In this document: positions 26,301 to 34,067 of the stretch, piece after piece
How the letters are laid out: every line of letters starts with the position of its first letter
Position numbering within the stretch: the stretch's first letter is position 1
Source: JAFGLZ01 sp964390905
GTDB lineage: Bacteria > Planctomycetota > Phycisphaerae > UBA1845 > JAFGLZ01
Reading direction: 5' to 3'
DNA length: 64,000 bases
Assembly: GCA_964390905.1 (NCBI GenBank)
Contig: CAYMLO010000003.1
Coordinates: 1-64,000 of the forward strand
Position numbers and translations under genes: made by a program
Notes under the pieces: generated by a model
The model's input: only the letters and a program-made list of their open reading frames with translations
Database searches by the model: none
Told to the model about the DNA's origin: nothing

Positions 26301-26881
26301 ACCACTCGGTCGCGCTGCGAGACCTCACCCCGAACCAGGAATACCGGGCGCGGGTCGACGCCGGGCCCACACCCGGTCCGCTCGTCGTATTCAAGACGCC
26401 CCCCGAGAACGTCCTGTCGGCCCGGTTTGGTGCGCGTACCACCGCGTCGTCGGTCCACGGACCAGGTTTCCCGCCCGAGTCCGTCATCGACGGCGACCGA
26501 GTCGGCGCAGGCTGGCACCACGACCGAGGGGGATGGAACGACGCGACGCAGGGCAAGTGGCCCGACTGGATCGCCATCGGGCTGCCGGCCCCCAAGCAGA
26601 TCGGGCGCGTCGAGGTCTTCACGCTACAGGACGCCTTCCCCATCGGATCGTGGGTCGAGCCCACCGAAGCCCTTCGGTTCACCAAGTACGGCATCGTGGA
26701 CTTCGAGGTGCAACTGAAGACGAACGCCCAGTGGCAATCGGTCGGCCGCATTCGAGACAACGATCGCGTCTGGCGAACCGTGACATTCGATCCCCGGACC
26801 GCGACGGCGGTGCGCGTCGTCGTCCACGCCGCCAAGCAGGACTACTCGCGGATCGTCGAGATAGAAGCCTACGCCCACTGA
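23360..26881 (+). CDS. Secreted glycoside hydrolase, GH106 (alpha-L-rhamnosidase)-like, with discoidin tail
   Basis: The 1173-residue protein starts with a signal peptide (MRARTGLRTGLCLVLTLLAG). The catalytic part resembles GH106: NPLFWLHGEEDEAAIRQIIAKM early, DEKWFPSGVAGG, and FFTDEPGF, which carries a likely acidic catalytic residue. A beta-sandwich domain follows near residues 800-900 (YRRAFSVPAG...LDLGDVQELAEVRVNGK), then a fibronectin-like stretch and a C-terminal F5/8-type sugar-binding domain. It probably removes rhamnose or a similar sugar from complex glycans outside the cell. The ATG at 23360 follows AAGGAA at good spacing; the upstream extension is not supported. Confidence 0.75.
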   Translation: MRARTGLRTGLCLVLTLLAGSRRLAAEDVAALRRAFAAPAPAKTLNPLFWLHGEEDEAAIRQIIAKMDEGGCSEFTIESRPHKDYLGKKWWSDLAICLDEAEKRGMKVWIFDEKWFPSGVAGGLVVKADPRFARQYLVAHRQDVKGAQSVSVKVPAGDHLVSIVVGKKAAGRIDPATLRVIPPDGVGPGGTLRWAAPAGDWSIFCFVQRHAGNYIDSLSSACLDKFVELTHQATYERFKDKFGKTIQGFFTDEPGFHNGGGQFPWTFGFLGLFKAAKGYDLEPLLPALMADVGPETHAIRFDYWDYLVTRYAEVFYKKIGDWCHAHGVRHIGHLYEHSQLHYSFGAGPGHFFRTEQYMDMGGIDVVFYQVGPGSRNADYWGMPKLASSVSHIYGKPDDLAMDETYGAYGWRCGLTHMKWLTDWQCVRGINVLVPHAFNPKWPDEDCPPFFYARGRNPQWVHFRRWADHTNRVCALLQKGKFVADAIVLYPAESRWVGQCEPVEDVEAVLQQGQVDFDIVPYELWTDPSRCRIDGRRVRIQQTDYKVVVLPGVTFIPLAVLQRLGEFVESGGMVIASRRLPARSCDRGKDAAVQALVKGIWDAKGIRRGFLAPNASELKAILRAGHFEPDVAFRPDQPDLRVLHRKRAGADIYFVTNESIRQTVQGELTLHGTGCAEWWDPMTGQCRPIVGVQTIPERLLVPLRLAPYESGFVVVTQTDRRDDGPRLLWADGGTITTVTTDGADVVVEAIAEPANTPANQDRLAAAVQVGQTTRFGRVAKTRLEARTLPADGWTLQLGDAKAPATLGSWTSRDAAYSGVGTYRRAFSVPAGWIGQGRVTLDLGDVQELAEVRVNGKSAGVRICPPYVFDVTALVSPGANALEVDVINTASNYHRAAVKSRWAKTLPSGLIGPVSVRFSGKTQLRLMPSDTSVPAVLAPAARVRQGEIEITWRSVLPSLGTVVYGQGTTLNAKAAESGAPRTYHSVALRDLTPNQEYRARVDAGPTPGPLVVFKTPPENVLSARFGARTTASSVHGPGFPPESVIDGDRVGAGWHHDRGGWNDATQGKWPDWIAIGLPAPKQIGRVEVFTLQDAFPIGSWVEPTEALRFTKYGIVDFEVQLKTNAQWQSVGRIRDNDRVWRTVTFDPRTATAVRVVVHAAKQDYSRIVEIEAYAH

Positions 26882-26952
26882 GCCAACGTCCACGAACGCC
26901 CCCAACGCGCACGGAGCACGCCTCTCCCGCCACTCGGAATCCGGCCTGGCTC

Positions 26953-27032
26953 AAAAAGGGGACTGGCTCCGAGCCCGATGCGCACAGTTATTCGAGGAAA
27001 GACCACTTGACGGCGAGGTGCCTGTCCCCTTC
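26953..27032. repeat. REP-like imperfect inverted repeat
   Basis: A run of A and GGGGACTGGCTCC (26958-26970) faces GGTGCCTGTCCCC (27017-27029) as an imperfect inverted repeat, 11 of 13 positions matching, with about 46 bases between. Sequences of the GGGGACAGGCACC type are known as small scattered repeats in many bacteria, some tied to REP-type transposases. No transposase is nearby. It lies between two plus-strand genes and could act as a terminator for the glycosidase gene. Confidence 0.5.
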
Positions 27033-27095
27033 CCGAACCCGGAATCCGTCGTAAACCGGGCATGATGCCCGACCGATAAGAGCGATGGAGCGGGG

Positions 27096-28601
27096 ATGTC
27101 TTGCGCGCGGCTGCCGGAAGCGGCGCCCGCGCCCGACGTTCCCGCGTGTCGGACCTGCACAAGACCTTCGGGCCCCAGGGAGCCGCGCTTGGCCACGCTT
27201 GCCTTCGATCAGACGCACATCGTCGACCCGCGAATCCGCGAGCGCCTCAACGCCGAACGGGGTGACGAGGCATTCGACCTCGCGACGCGGCAGATCGCCG
27301 AAGGCCTGTCCGACCTCGCCGTCGTCGAAGCCGCTTGTGGCCGGCTCGAACCCGCCCTCGACAAGCTTCAGGACGCCGTCAAGGCCTGCCCCGATAGCCA
27401 AACCGCGTTCCACAATCTCATCGCCACGTTGCTCCAGCACCGCCTGTTCAAGTCCGACAACTTCGACGCCATCAGCCGGCACATGACGCACTACTGGGAC
27501 ACGTGCGAGTGGCTCAGCCAATACCGACGGCTGATCAACATGCCGACGTTTCTCAACCTCGAGTTCGTGCGGGGCAAATGCAACCTCCGCTGCCGCATGT
27601 GCACGGGCATCCACGCCGAAGACCATCCCAAACAGCTTTCGTACGTGAGCGTCGACGAGTTTCGGACGATCCTCGCCGCAGCGCCGACGATCACGGGCGT
27701 GACCCTCAGCTCCGGCGACAGCGACCCCCTTCTGCATCCGGGGTTCGACCGGATCGTCGAGGCCGCCCGGGACGCCGACGTCCTGCTGGACCTCTATACC
27801 AACGGCCACGCCCTGTCGGCCCGTACCTGCCGCAAGATCGTCGAGACACAAGCCGTCTCCATGATCAACTTCTCCATCGACGCCGCCACGCCCGAGACCT
27901 ATCGCAAGATTCGCGGTGCCGACCTGGGTCGCTTGATCCGCAAGATCGAGATGCTCGGCGCGATGAAGGCCGAAGGCGGCGGCGCCAGGCCGATGATCGA
28001 GGTCTCACTGACGGCGATGGCGGACACGATCCAGGAGCTACCGGGTTTCGTCCGGCTCGGAGCCCGGCTTGGGGCCGAGCGCGTCTTCGTCGGTGACCTG
28101 ATCGGCTGGCTCGACGACGACGGACCGAACCGCGTCGCAACCGAACACCCGCAGTGTTTCGAGTTTGTCGCCGAGGCCCAACGTCTCGCCAGCGAGGCCG
28201 ATGTCGACCTCGTCCTCCCCGAGCGCCTCCTCGCCGACGCGCACGCTCCGGGAGACGCCCCACCCGCAGGATCACGTCGTCTCACCGTCTGCGGTTGGAT
28301 CAGCGGCGTCTGGGTCTGCCAGGATGGGCGGCTCGATCCCTGCTGCACGGTCCACGGCGTGGCCGACATGGGAAACATCCACGACGGTCCGATCCTGGAA
28401 AACGACAAATACGCCCGCGTCAAGGACCTGCTTCGCAGCGGCAAGGTCTTCGAGAGGTGCCTCGAACAGCGCGGATGCGAGTACATCCAGCAGCGGCGGG
28501 CGGAAGGAACCACCCCTGACGTGATCAGCCGCGAGGAGCTCGGCGACCTCCATCCCGACGCCATGGCGTCAACGCCCGAACGCGCGGCGGCCGCGCCATA
28601 G
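27096..28601 (+). CDS. Radical SAM / SPASM-type protein with helical N-terminus
   Basis: The 501-residue protein has a helical, TPR-like N-terminal part (about residues 30-130) followed by a radical SAM core. The cluster motif is CNLRCRMC, the usual C-x3-C-x2-C. SSGDSDPLLHPGF resembles the GGEP region, and LYTNGHAL and NFSIDAATPETYRKIRG are typical later strands. The C-terminal cysteines (TVCGW, DPCC, RCLEQRGC) fit a SPASM-like region for auxiliary clusters. It is cytoplasmic. The substrate is unknown; peptide or sulfatase maturation are possibilities only. ATG at 27096 is preceded by GGAGCGGGG. Its end is six bases from the end of the convergent fucosidase gene. Confidence 0.8.
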   Translation: MSCARLPEAAPAPDVPACRTCTRPSGPREPRLATLAFDQTHIVDPRIRERLNAERGDEAFDLATRQIAEGLSDLAVVEAACGRLEPALDKLQDAVKACPDSQTAFHNLIATLLQHRLFKSDNFDAISRHMTHYWDTCEWLSQYRRLINMPTFLNLEFVRGKCNLRCRMCTGIHAEDHPKQLSYVSVDEFRTILAAAPTITGVTLSSGDSDPLLHPGFDRIVEAARDADVLLDLYTNGHALSARTCRKIVETQAVSMINFSIDAATPETYRKIRGADLGRLIRKIEMLGAMKAEGGGARPMIEVSLTAMADTIQELPGFVRLGARLGAERVFVGDLIGWLDDDGPNRVATEHPQCFEFVAEAQRLASEADVDLVLPERLLADAHAPGDAPPAGSRRLTVCGWISGVWVCQDGRLDPCCTVHGVADMGNIHDGPILENDKYARVKDLLRSGKVFERCLEQRGCEYIQQRRAEGTTPDVISREELGDLHPDAMASTPERAAAAP

Positions 28602-28607
28602 CGCTCG

Positions 28608-30560
28608 TCAACGCGGTGCCCGGAACAGACCAAACTCCCGAACTGTCGGATGGGCGCGGCTCTGGACAATCCGTAGCCGCACTCGCGAGGCCGTCACGTC
28701 CGCGAAACGATCCAACTTCTTGTGACCGATCGTCGTCCCCTTGGCGATCTGCTTCCACGACCCGCCGTCCCATGCCTCCAGCACGTACTGCTCGACGCGC
28801 TGCCCGATGGCGATGTGCTCTTGGATCATCGAGCGGTTGAACGTCACGGCCTTGCCGAGGTCGACCTCCAACGAGCCAGTGGTCACGCCATCATCCGTCG
28901 TCCAGTAGGTCTTCAGATCGCCGTCGACGGCCTTGTCCGCGCCGTGCTTCGCGTCACCCCCGCGGACGTTGCTGGCCTTCGCCGGTCTTGTCCGCGCGAG
29001 GTTGACCTTGAACGTCGCGTCGAGCACCTGCCGCAGCTCGGCCAGCCGCTTGGCGTCGTTCTCGTGGATCAACCCGCGTCGATCCGGGGGCACGTTCAAC
29101 AGCAACACGGCATTTCGGCCGACGGACTTGTAGTAGATGTCGAGCAGGTGCTCGAGCGACTTGACCCGCTTGTCCTGGGCACGGTGGTAGAACCATCCGG
29201 GACGGATCGAGACGTCGCACTCAGCCGGCCACCACACCCACTTCTTGCCCGGATGCTGCGTCGGTCTGGCGGGCTGGACGCTCCATTCGGTCTCGCGGGC
29301 CACGCCGCTTTCGTTGCCGACCCAGCGGACGTCCGGGCCGCAGATGGCGATAACGGCGTTGGGCTGATGCTTGCGAATGACCGCGTAGTAGCCGGGCCAA
29401 TCGTAGACCTGCTTCTTGCCGTTGGGACCCTCCCCACAGGCGCCGTCGAACCAGACTTCGGTGATCTCGCCGTACTGAGTCAGCAGCTCGGTGAGTTGGT
29501 TCTTGAAGTACGCGTTGTAGACGGGCGAGTTGCCGTAGCCCGGGTGGTTCCGGTCCCAGGGCGAGAGGTAGACGCCGAACTTGATCCCCCTTTCCTTACA
29601 GGCGTCCGACACCTCACGGACCACGTCGCCCTTGCCGCCCCGCCACGGGCTGCGCTTGACCGAATGCTCGGTGTACTTGCTCGGCCAGAGGCAGAACCCG
29701 TCGTGGTGCTTCGTCGTCAGGATCAGCAGCTTCATGCCGGCCCGCTCGAGGACCCGCACCCACTGCCGGGCGTCGAACGCCGTCGGGTTGAACAGCTTGG
29801 GATCCTCCTTACCGTCGCCCCACTCCTTGTCGGTAAAGGTGTTGATCGTGAAATGGGCGAAGGCGATGAACTCCAGCTCCTGCCAGGCAAGCTGCTGCAG
29901 CGTCGGCACGACCCGGACGAGCGCTTCGTTGGCCTGTCGCTGGGCGCGGCGATGCCCTTCGGGCAGATCCTTCGGCTCGATGCGCGACTGCAAGATCACG
30001 AGCTTCTCGGCGCCATCGACCCTGTCCGCCAGGTCGCAGATCACCTCGTCGGCGTTGCCCGATCGGTTGTCGACGATCCGCGGGGTTCCCCACAGCGCGT
30101 AGTGTTCGCCGAGCGAGTAGACAGCCAGTTCAAGCGTGGCCTTCTTGCCGGCGAACTCGCGGAGCTCGACGCGAGCCGCGTGCCAAACCGCATCCTTGTA
30201 GAACTCGTAAAAGACCCGCTTGCCGTCAACGACCACCCGGTAAAGCACCCCCTTGGTCGAGCCGTGGTCGTCGCGGATGCCCATCGAGAAGGCCAGCGCC
30301 GGCGACTTGGCTCGCGTCAGGTCGATCCCAAACCGACCGATCACCCAACCGTTGACGCGCTTCTTGTCCTTCTTCCATGGCGGATGTGCGAAGAGGCTCT
30401 TCTTCGTTACACCGCCCGACTTGGCGCCAGGTTGCGCAACGAAGCGCGCACCATAGGCGATCGGCTCGGGCTTGGAGGGCGTCACTTCGGCAGCCGCCAT
30501 GGGCAGATTCGCCAGCGACAAGGCAACCGCCACGCTCACAATGCAGATCAGATCGCACAT
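28608..30560 (-). CDS. Secreted alpha-L-fucosidase (GH29) with NPCBM-like and discoidin domains
   Basis: The protein of 650 residues has a signal peptide, then a beta-rich domain (about 30-190) that resembles an NPCBM module, then the GH29 barrel. Barrel hallmarks are AHFTINTFTDKEWGDG, LILTTKHHDGFCLWPSKYT, KFGVYLSPWDRNHP and EVWFDGACGEG, whose Asp is the expected nucleophile. Downstream are LLNVPPDRRGLI and a C-terminal F5/8-type domain. It should release L-fucose from glycans in the periplasm or outside the cell. ATG at 30560 follows CAGGAGAG at a slightly long spacing. It is convergent with the radical SAM gene. Confidence 0.9.
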   Translation of the reverse strand: MCDLICIVSVAVALSLANLPMAAAEVTPSKPEPIAYGARFVAQPGAKSGGVTKKSLFAHPPWKKDKKRVNGWVIGRFGIDLTRAKSPALAFSMGIRDDHGSTKGVLYRVVVDGKRVFYEFYKDAVWHAARVELREFAGKKATLELAVYSLGEHYALWGTPRIVDNRSGNADEVICDLADRVDGAEKLVILQSRIEPKDLPEGHRRAQRQANEALVRVVPTLQQLAWQELEFIAFAHFTINTFTDKEWGDGKEDPKLFNPTAFDARQWVRVLERAGMKLLILTTKHHDGFCLWPSKYTEHSVKRSPWRGGKGDVVREVSDACKERGIKFGVYLSPWDRNHPGYGNSPVYNAYFKNQLTELLTQYGEITEVWFDGACGEGPNGKKQVYDWPGYYAVIRKHQPNAVIAICGPDVRWVGNESGVARETEWSVQPARPTQHPGKKWVWWPAECDVSIRPGWFYHRAQDKRVKSLEHLLDIYYKSVGRNAVLLLNVPPDRRGLIHENDAKRLAELRQVLDATFKVNLARTRPAKASNVRGGDAKHGADKAVDGDLKTYWTTDDGVTTGSLEVDLGKAVTFNRSMIQEHIAIGQRVEQYVLEAWDGGSWKQIAKGTTIGHKKLDRFADVTASRVRLRIVQSRAHPTVREFGLFRAPR

Positions 30561-30683
30561 GGGATTCGTCTCTCCTGTCGTCTGAGGCGCCCCGATCCTA
30601 CGCGGCTCGAGACGCTCGGGCAATCTCACCGATCCTGGGCGACGCGGTCTGCGGAGAGCCCCGGGGGGACACCTGATCGTCCG

Positions 30684-31625
30684 TCAGAGCTTCTCGTAGG
30701 CGGTCGTGCGGTCCTTCCGTCTGGCGACCTCGCTTGCGTATCGCATCCCGAGCGTGTCGGCGTGCGCTGCGGCCCAATCGGTCAGCCTTGTCGTCCCTGC
30801 CGGGGGCGACTCGGTGCAGAGCAGGTCGGCCATCAACCCCGCGATCTCCTCCCACGTGATCACGACATCGCCGGTGATCCGTCCCAAGGCAAGGCCGACA
30901 AGGTACCCGAGGACGCGGGGGACCGAGACGATCCGTCTCGGCTTGCCGATACTCCGCCCGATCAGCTCGACCAGCTCGCGGTAGGTGAAGGTCTCCGGGC
31001 CGATCGCGTCGACGATGCGGTTCTCCTCGCGCTGCGCCTCCTTGACGGCCAGCGCCGCCAGGTCGTCGACATAGATGGGCTGCAGTCGATACCGGCCGTT
31101 GCCGAAAACGCCGAAGACCGGGAACCGGCGCAGGATCCAGGCAATGTTGTTGACCAGGATGTCTTCTGTGCCGAACAGAACCGTCGGCCTGAGGATCGCG
31201 TAGGAGAGGCCCGATTCGATCAGGGCCCGCTCGAGCCTCGCCTTGCCCCGGAAGTACTCCAGGGGCGAGTCCTCAGAGGGGTTGGTGATGCTGACGTGTA
31301 CGACGCGGCGCAGGCCCGCCTCTTGAGCCGCCTCGAAAAGCGCCAGCGTGTTCTCCACCGCAACCGCGTGCTTGAACGTCGCGTAGTTGAACCTGACCCA
31401 GTACGTGTTGTACAAGACCGATGCGCCGCAAAGGGAATCCACCAACCGGTCGCGATCGTCGAAATGGTACTTGCAGGTAGCCACCCTCCCGCCAAACGCG
31501 TTCTCCCGGTCAGGTGAGTTCGTGAGCGTGCGCACCTCGACGCCCGCATCCAGTAGGCGCCGCGCGATGTACCGTCCGGAGTACCCGAACGCCCCCGTCA
31601 CGACGTGCACCTGACCTCGGGCCAT
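30684..31625 (-). CDS. NAD(P)-binding SDR/NmrA-like epimerase family protein
   Basis: The 313-residue product is a cytoplasmic atypical short-chain dehydrogenase: VVTGAFGYSGRYIARRLL at the N-terminus carries the nucleotide loop, and the VVHVSITNP, EYFRGKARLERAL and ILRPTVLFG segments follow. The position of the classic Tyr-x3-Lys reads YFRGK, so Tyr and Lys are both present. Relatives include NmrA-like sensors and complex I assembly-type proteins, so it could be a redox sensor rather than an enzyme. ATG at 31625 with CAGGAGCG upstream is preferred over a longer reading. Confidence 0.8.
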   Translation of the reverse strand: MARGQVHVVTGAFGYSGRYIARRLLDAGVEVRTLTNSPDRENAFGGRVATCKYHFDDRDRLVDSLCGASVLYNTYWVRFNYATFKHAVAVENTLALFEAAQEAGLRRVVHVSITNPSEDSPLEYFRGKARLERALIESGLSYAILRPTVLFGTEDILVNNIAWILRRFPVFGVFGNGRYRLQPIYVDDLAALAVKEAQREENRIVDAIGPETFTYRELVELIGRSIGKPRRIVSVPRVLGYLVGLALGRITGDVVITWEEIAGLMADLLCTESPPAGTTRLTDWAAAHADTLGMRYASEVARRKDRTTAYEKL

Positions 31626-31811
31626 CGCCCAGCGCTCCTGCGACAAACAGGGCCCGTCACGATTGCCGGCCATCGCGACGGCCAACACCGCAACGCGGTC
31701 TGACGTCGAGCCCCGCAGTGAAGGATACCCGTACCAAGTAGACCGATCGAGCCCGCGAGCATGGAGAATCTGGGCGACTCGCCGTTCGGCTCGGCTGGGA
31801 CGGGACTTCGT

Positions 31812-32162
31812 CTACGGCAGGTTCTCGTCACTCAGGAGCTGTTCCACTTCCTGCCGCAGTATGGGCAGGTTCTTCTGTAGAATGCCCCAGACCACCTCGT
31901 CGGATACCTGCGCGTAGCCATGAATGAGCATATTGCGGAATGCGATGATCCGTCTGGTGTCGGTCAAGGCGGAAGCCATGCCCGGGTCGAGCTTCAGCAT
32001 CTGGCTCAGCGCCTCGCCCACGATGCCGAACTGACGCTCAACGGCCGAGCGCAACATCACATCGCTTCGGTAACCGTCGAACGTCTTGCCTGCCGAAAAC
32101 TCCGTCAGGAGCCGACAGGCGTCCTGAACGTCGAACAGATACTTGCGTACGTCAAGCCGCAT
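31812..32162 (-). CDS. hepT: HepT-like toxin (DUF86), RNase
   Basis: The 116-residue helical protein has the HEPN ribonuclease motif R76-x4-H81-x-Y83 in FRNMLIHGYAQV, as in HepT toxins. An ERQFGIVGEAL helix is also typical of DUF86. The toxin is known to be neutralised when the partner MntA adenylylates the motif tyrosine. Its start overlaps the end of the mntA gene by 11 bases, so translation is likely coupled, with antitoxin first. Confidence 0.88.
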   Translation of the reverse strand: MRLDVRKYLFDVQDACRLLTEFSAGKTFDGYRSDVMLRSAVERQFGIVGEALSQMLKLDPGMASALTDTRRIIAFRNMLIHGYAQVSDEVVWGILQKNLPILRQEVEQLLSDENLP

Positions 32163-32460
32163 AGACCTGAATCCGAGTCGATTCGATGGCGGCCAGGAGA
32201 TACGGATTCCGGATCGGGGCCAACTCGACCAGGTCCACGGGCCGGTCCAACACCGCTTCCAGGCCTTCCTTCAGTCCAAAGAAGCAGTCGGCCTGTTCGA
32301 TAGGTGACATGGCTTGGAACTGAACCAGGAAGTCCAGGTCGCTTCTCGCGGGGTCGAATGAATCCCCAGTTCCTGATCCAAAAAGGTCCAACCGGCTTAC
32401 CCGATACCGCACGCAAAGCTGGGCGATGTCGAGTCGCTTGGTTTCGATCGAGGGATGCAT
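32152..32460 (-). CDS. mntA: MntA-like antitoxin, minimal nucleotidyltransferase
   Basis: The 102-residue protein is a minimal nucleotidyltransferase. G28-S29 and, eleven residues later, the D41-L-D43 pair form the metal-binding active site; D77 in PVDLVEL is the third Asp. It should transfer AMP to the motif tyrosine of HepT. The ATG at 32460 gives the compact family length; the upstream in-frame extension lacks homology. It overlaps hepT by 11 bases in the antitoxin-first order seen in known MntA-HepT pairs. The spacing between GS and DxD is one residue longer than the textbook form, a variant that is common in this family. Confidence 0.87.
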   Translation of the reverse strand: MHPSIETKRLDIAQLCVRYRVSRLDLFGSGTGDSFDPARSDLDFLVQFQAMSPIEQADCFFGLKEGLEAVLDRPVDLVELAPIRNPYLLAAIESTRIQVYAA

Positions 32461-32676
32461 TGCCACCAACTCCGTCCCTACATACGCATATCCTATCAGT
32501 TTCCGTGACCCGATCACAGGTGTCGGAATGGAGGGCACTCGTCTGGTCGAGCCGTGCTTGATGAAGATGCCTTGACCGCGTCGGTCACTCGCCTATGCTA
32601 CTATGCACCGGGAGACGAGCGGCGTGTCCCGCAACGGGCCGTACGCCGACCCGATCGGTTTCATCAGGAGATCATC

Positions 32677-33432
32677 ATGAAACTCGTTCGTTCCGCAGCC
32701 TCGACGGCAACGATTGCAGCCCTGCTTGTCGGTGTCGGGTGCTCGTCGCTCGAGACGGATGCCGCCTCGGCCGAACAGCCCTCGGCCGCGCCCAAGCAAC
32801 CCAAGATCAAGACACTGCTGCTTGTCGGCGGGAAAATCCACGACTGGAGGCGCATCGGCAACGTCCTCGAGTCCGCCATGAAGGCGTCGGGCAAGTTCGA
32901 GGTGACGCGCGTCAACGACGACCTCGACGCGTTCCTGGCCGACCGCGTCGCGCCGTACGACCTGGTCGTCTTCTACTGGACGCTCGGCAAGCTCAGCCAC
33001 GCGCAGAAACGCGGCATCCTCGACCACGTCGCCCAGGGCAAGGGGTTCGTCACGTGTCACTCCGGGGCCGACTCGTTCCGCGGGGACAAGGACTGGCACA
33101 AGTTCGTCGGCGGGCACTTCATCACCCACCCGGCTTACCGCAAGTACCCGGTCACGATCACCAAGGAGAAGAGCCCGATCACGGCCGGCATCGCGGACTT
33201 CGAAACCACCGATGAGCAGTACATCCTCGAGTACGAGAAGGACCTGAAGATCCTCGCGACCGCGCCGTGGAAGGGCAAGCCCATGCCGGCACTGTGGACC
33301 AAGTCCTGGGGCAAGGGGCGCGTGTTCTATCACGCCGGCGGACACGACGCCCGGGCTGCCAAGCAACCGATGTTCCTCAAGCTGTTCCTGCGCGGCTGCC
33401 TGTGGGCGGCCGGTCGGGAGGTAACCGACTGA
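32677..33432 (+). CDS. ThuA-domain lipoprotein
   Basis: The 251-residue protein carries a lipoprotein signal (ALLVGVGC, Cys22) and a ThuA domain with a class I glutamine-amidotransferase-like fold. Segments visible are TLLLVGGKIHDW, VVFYWTLGKLSHAQKRGIL, GFVTCHSGADSFRGD and FVGGHFITHPAY. ThuA domains in planctomycetes are common and of unclear role, perhaps in sugar use; THP-like histidines may bind substrate or metal. The ATG at 32677 follows CAGGAG. The next ThuA gene overlaps it at TGATG, so the two are co-translated. Confidence 0.83.
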   Translation: MKLVRSAASTATIAALLVGVGCSSLETDAASAEQPSAAPKQPKIKTLLLVGGKIHDWRRIGNVLESAMKASGKFEVTRVNDDLDAFLADRVAPYDLVVFYWTLGKLSHAQKRGILDHVAQGKGFVTCHSGADSFRGDKDWHKFVGGHFITHPAYRKYPVTITKEKSPITAGIADFETTDEQYILEYEKDLKILATAPWKGKPMPALWTKSWGKGRVFYHAGGHDARAAKQPMFLKLFLRGCLWAAGREVTD

Positions 33433-34064
33433 TGGCTGATATCCCGAAAATCCGAACGCTGCTGCTCGTCGGCGGCGAAATCCACGACTGGAAGGGCGTC
33501 GGCGACGTCCTCGAGACCGACCTTGTCAAGGCGGGCCAGTTCGACCTGACCCGCATGGACAATGACCTCAGCGCGTTCTCGGCTCGGCGCGTCGCACCGT
33601 ACGATCTCGTCGTATTCTACTGGACGCTGGGCAAGCTGACGGCCCCGCAGAAACGCGGCATCCTGGATCACATCGCCCAGGGCAACGGCTTCGTGGCCAT
33701 CCACTCCGCCGCCGATTCCTTCCGCGGCGACCGGGACTGGCACCGGTTCGTGGGCGGACACTTCACCACCCATCCGCGCTATCGCAGGTACCAGGTCAGC
33801 GTCACCAAGCGCAAGAGCCCGATCACCGCCGGCATCGACGAGTTCTTCGTCACCGACGAGCAGTACATCCTCGACTACGACGGGGGGCTGAACGTCCTGG
33901 CCAACGCCCTCTGGAAGGGCAAGGTGATGCCCGTCCTCTGGACCAAGCCGTGGCGGAAGGGCCGCGTCTTCTACACCGCCCTGGGCCACGACGCCAAGGC
34001 ATGCAAGCAGACCGTGTTCAAAGAGACCTTCACCCGCGGATGCCTGTGGGCGGCGGGCCGGTAG
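33432..34064 (+). CDS. ThuA-domain protein without signal peptide
   Basis: The 210-residue product is a close paralogue of the preceding gene across its full length (IRTLLLVGGEIHDWKG, FYWTLGKLTAPQKRGILDH, GNGFVAIHSAADSFRGD, GGHFTTHPRY). It starts directly at the ThuA domain and has no signal peptide, so it appears cytoplasmic while its partner is a lipoprotein. Where the partner has a Cys (TCHSG), this copy has Ile (AIHSA). The ATG overlaps the upstream stop in TGATG. A local gene duplication is likely. Confidence 0.83.
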   Translation: MADIPKIRTLLLVGGEIHDWKGVGDVLETDLVKAGQFDLTRMDNDLSAFSARRVAPYDLVVFYWTLGKLTAPQKRGILDHIAQGNGFVAIHSAADSFRGDRDWHRFVGGHFTTHPRYRRYQVSVTKRKSPITAGIDEFFVTDEQYILDYDGGLNVLANALWKGKVMPVLWTKPWRKGRVFYTALGHDAKACKQTVFKETFTRGCLWAAGR

Positions 34065-34067
34065 GAC

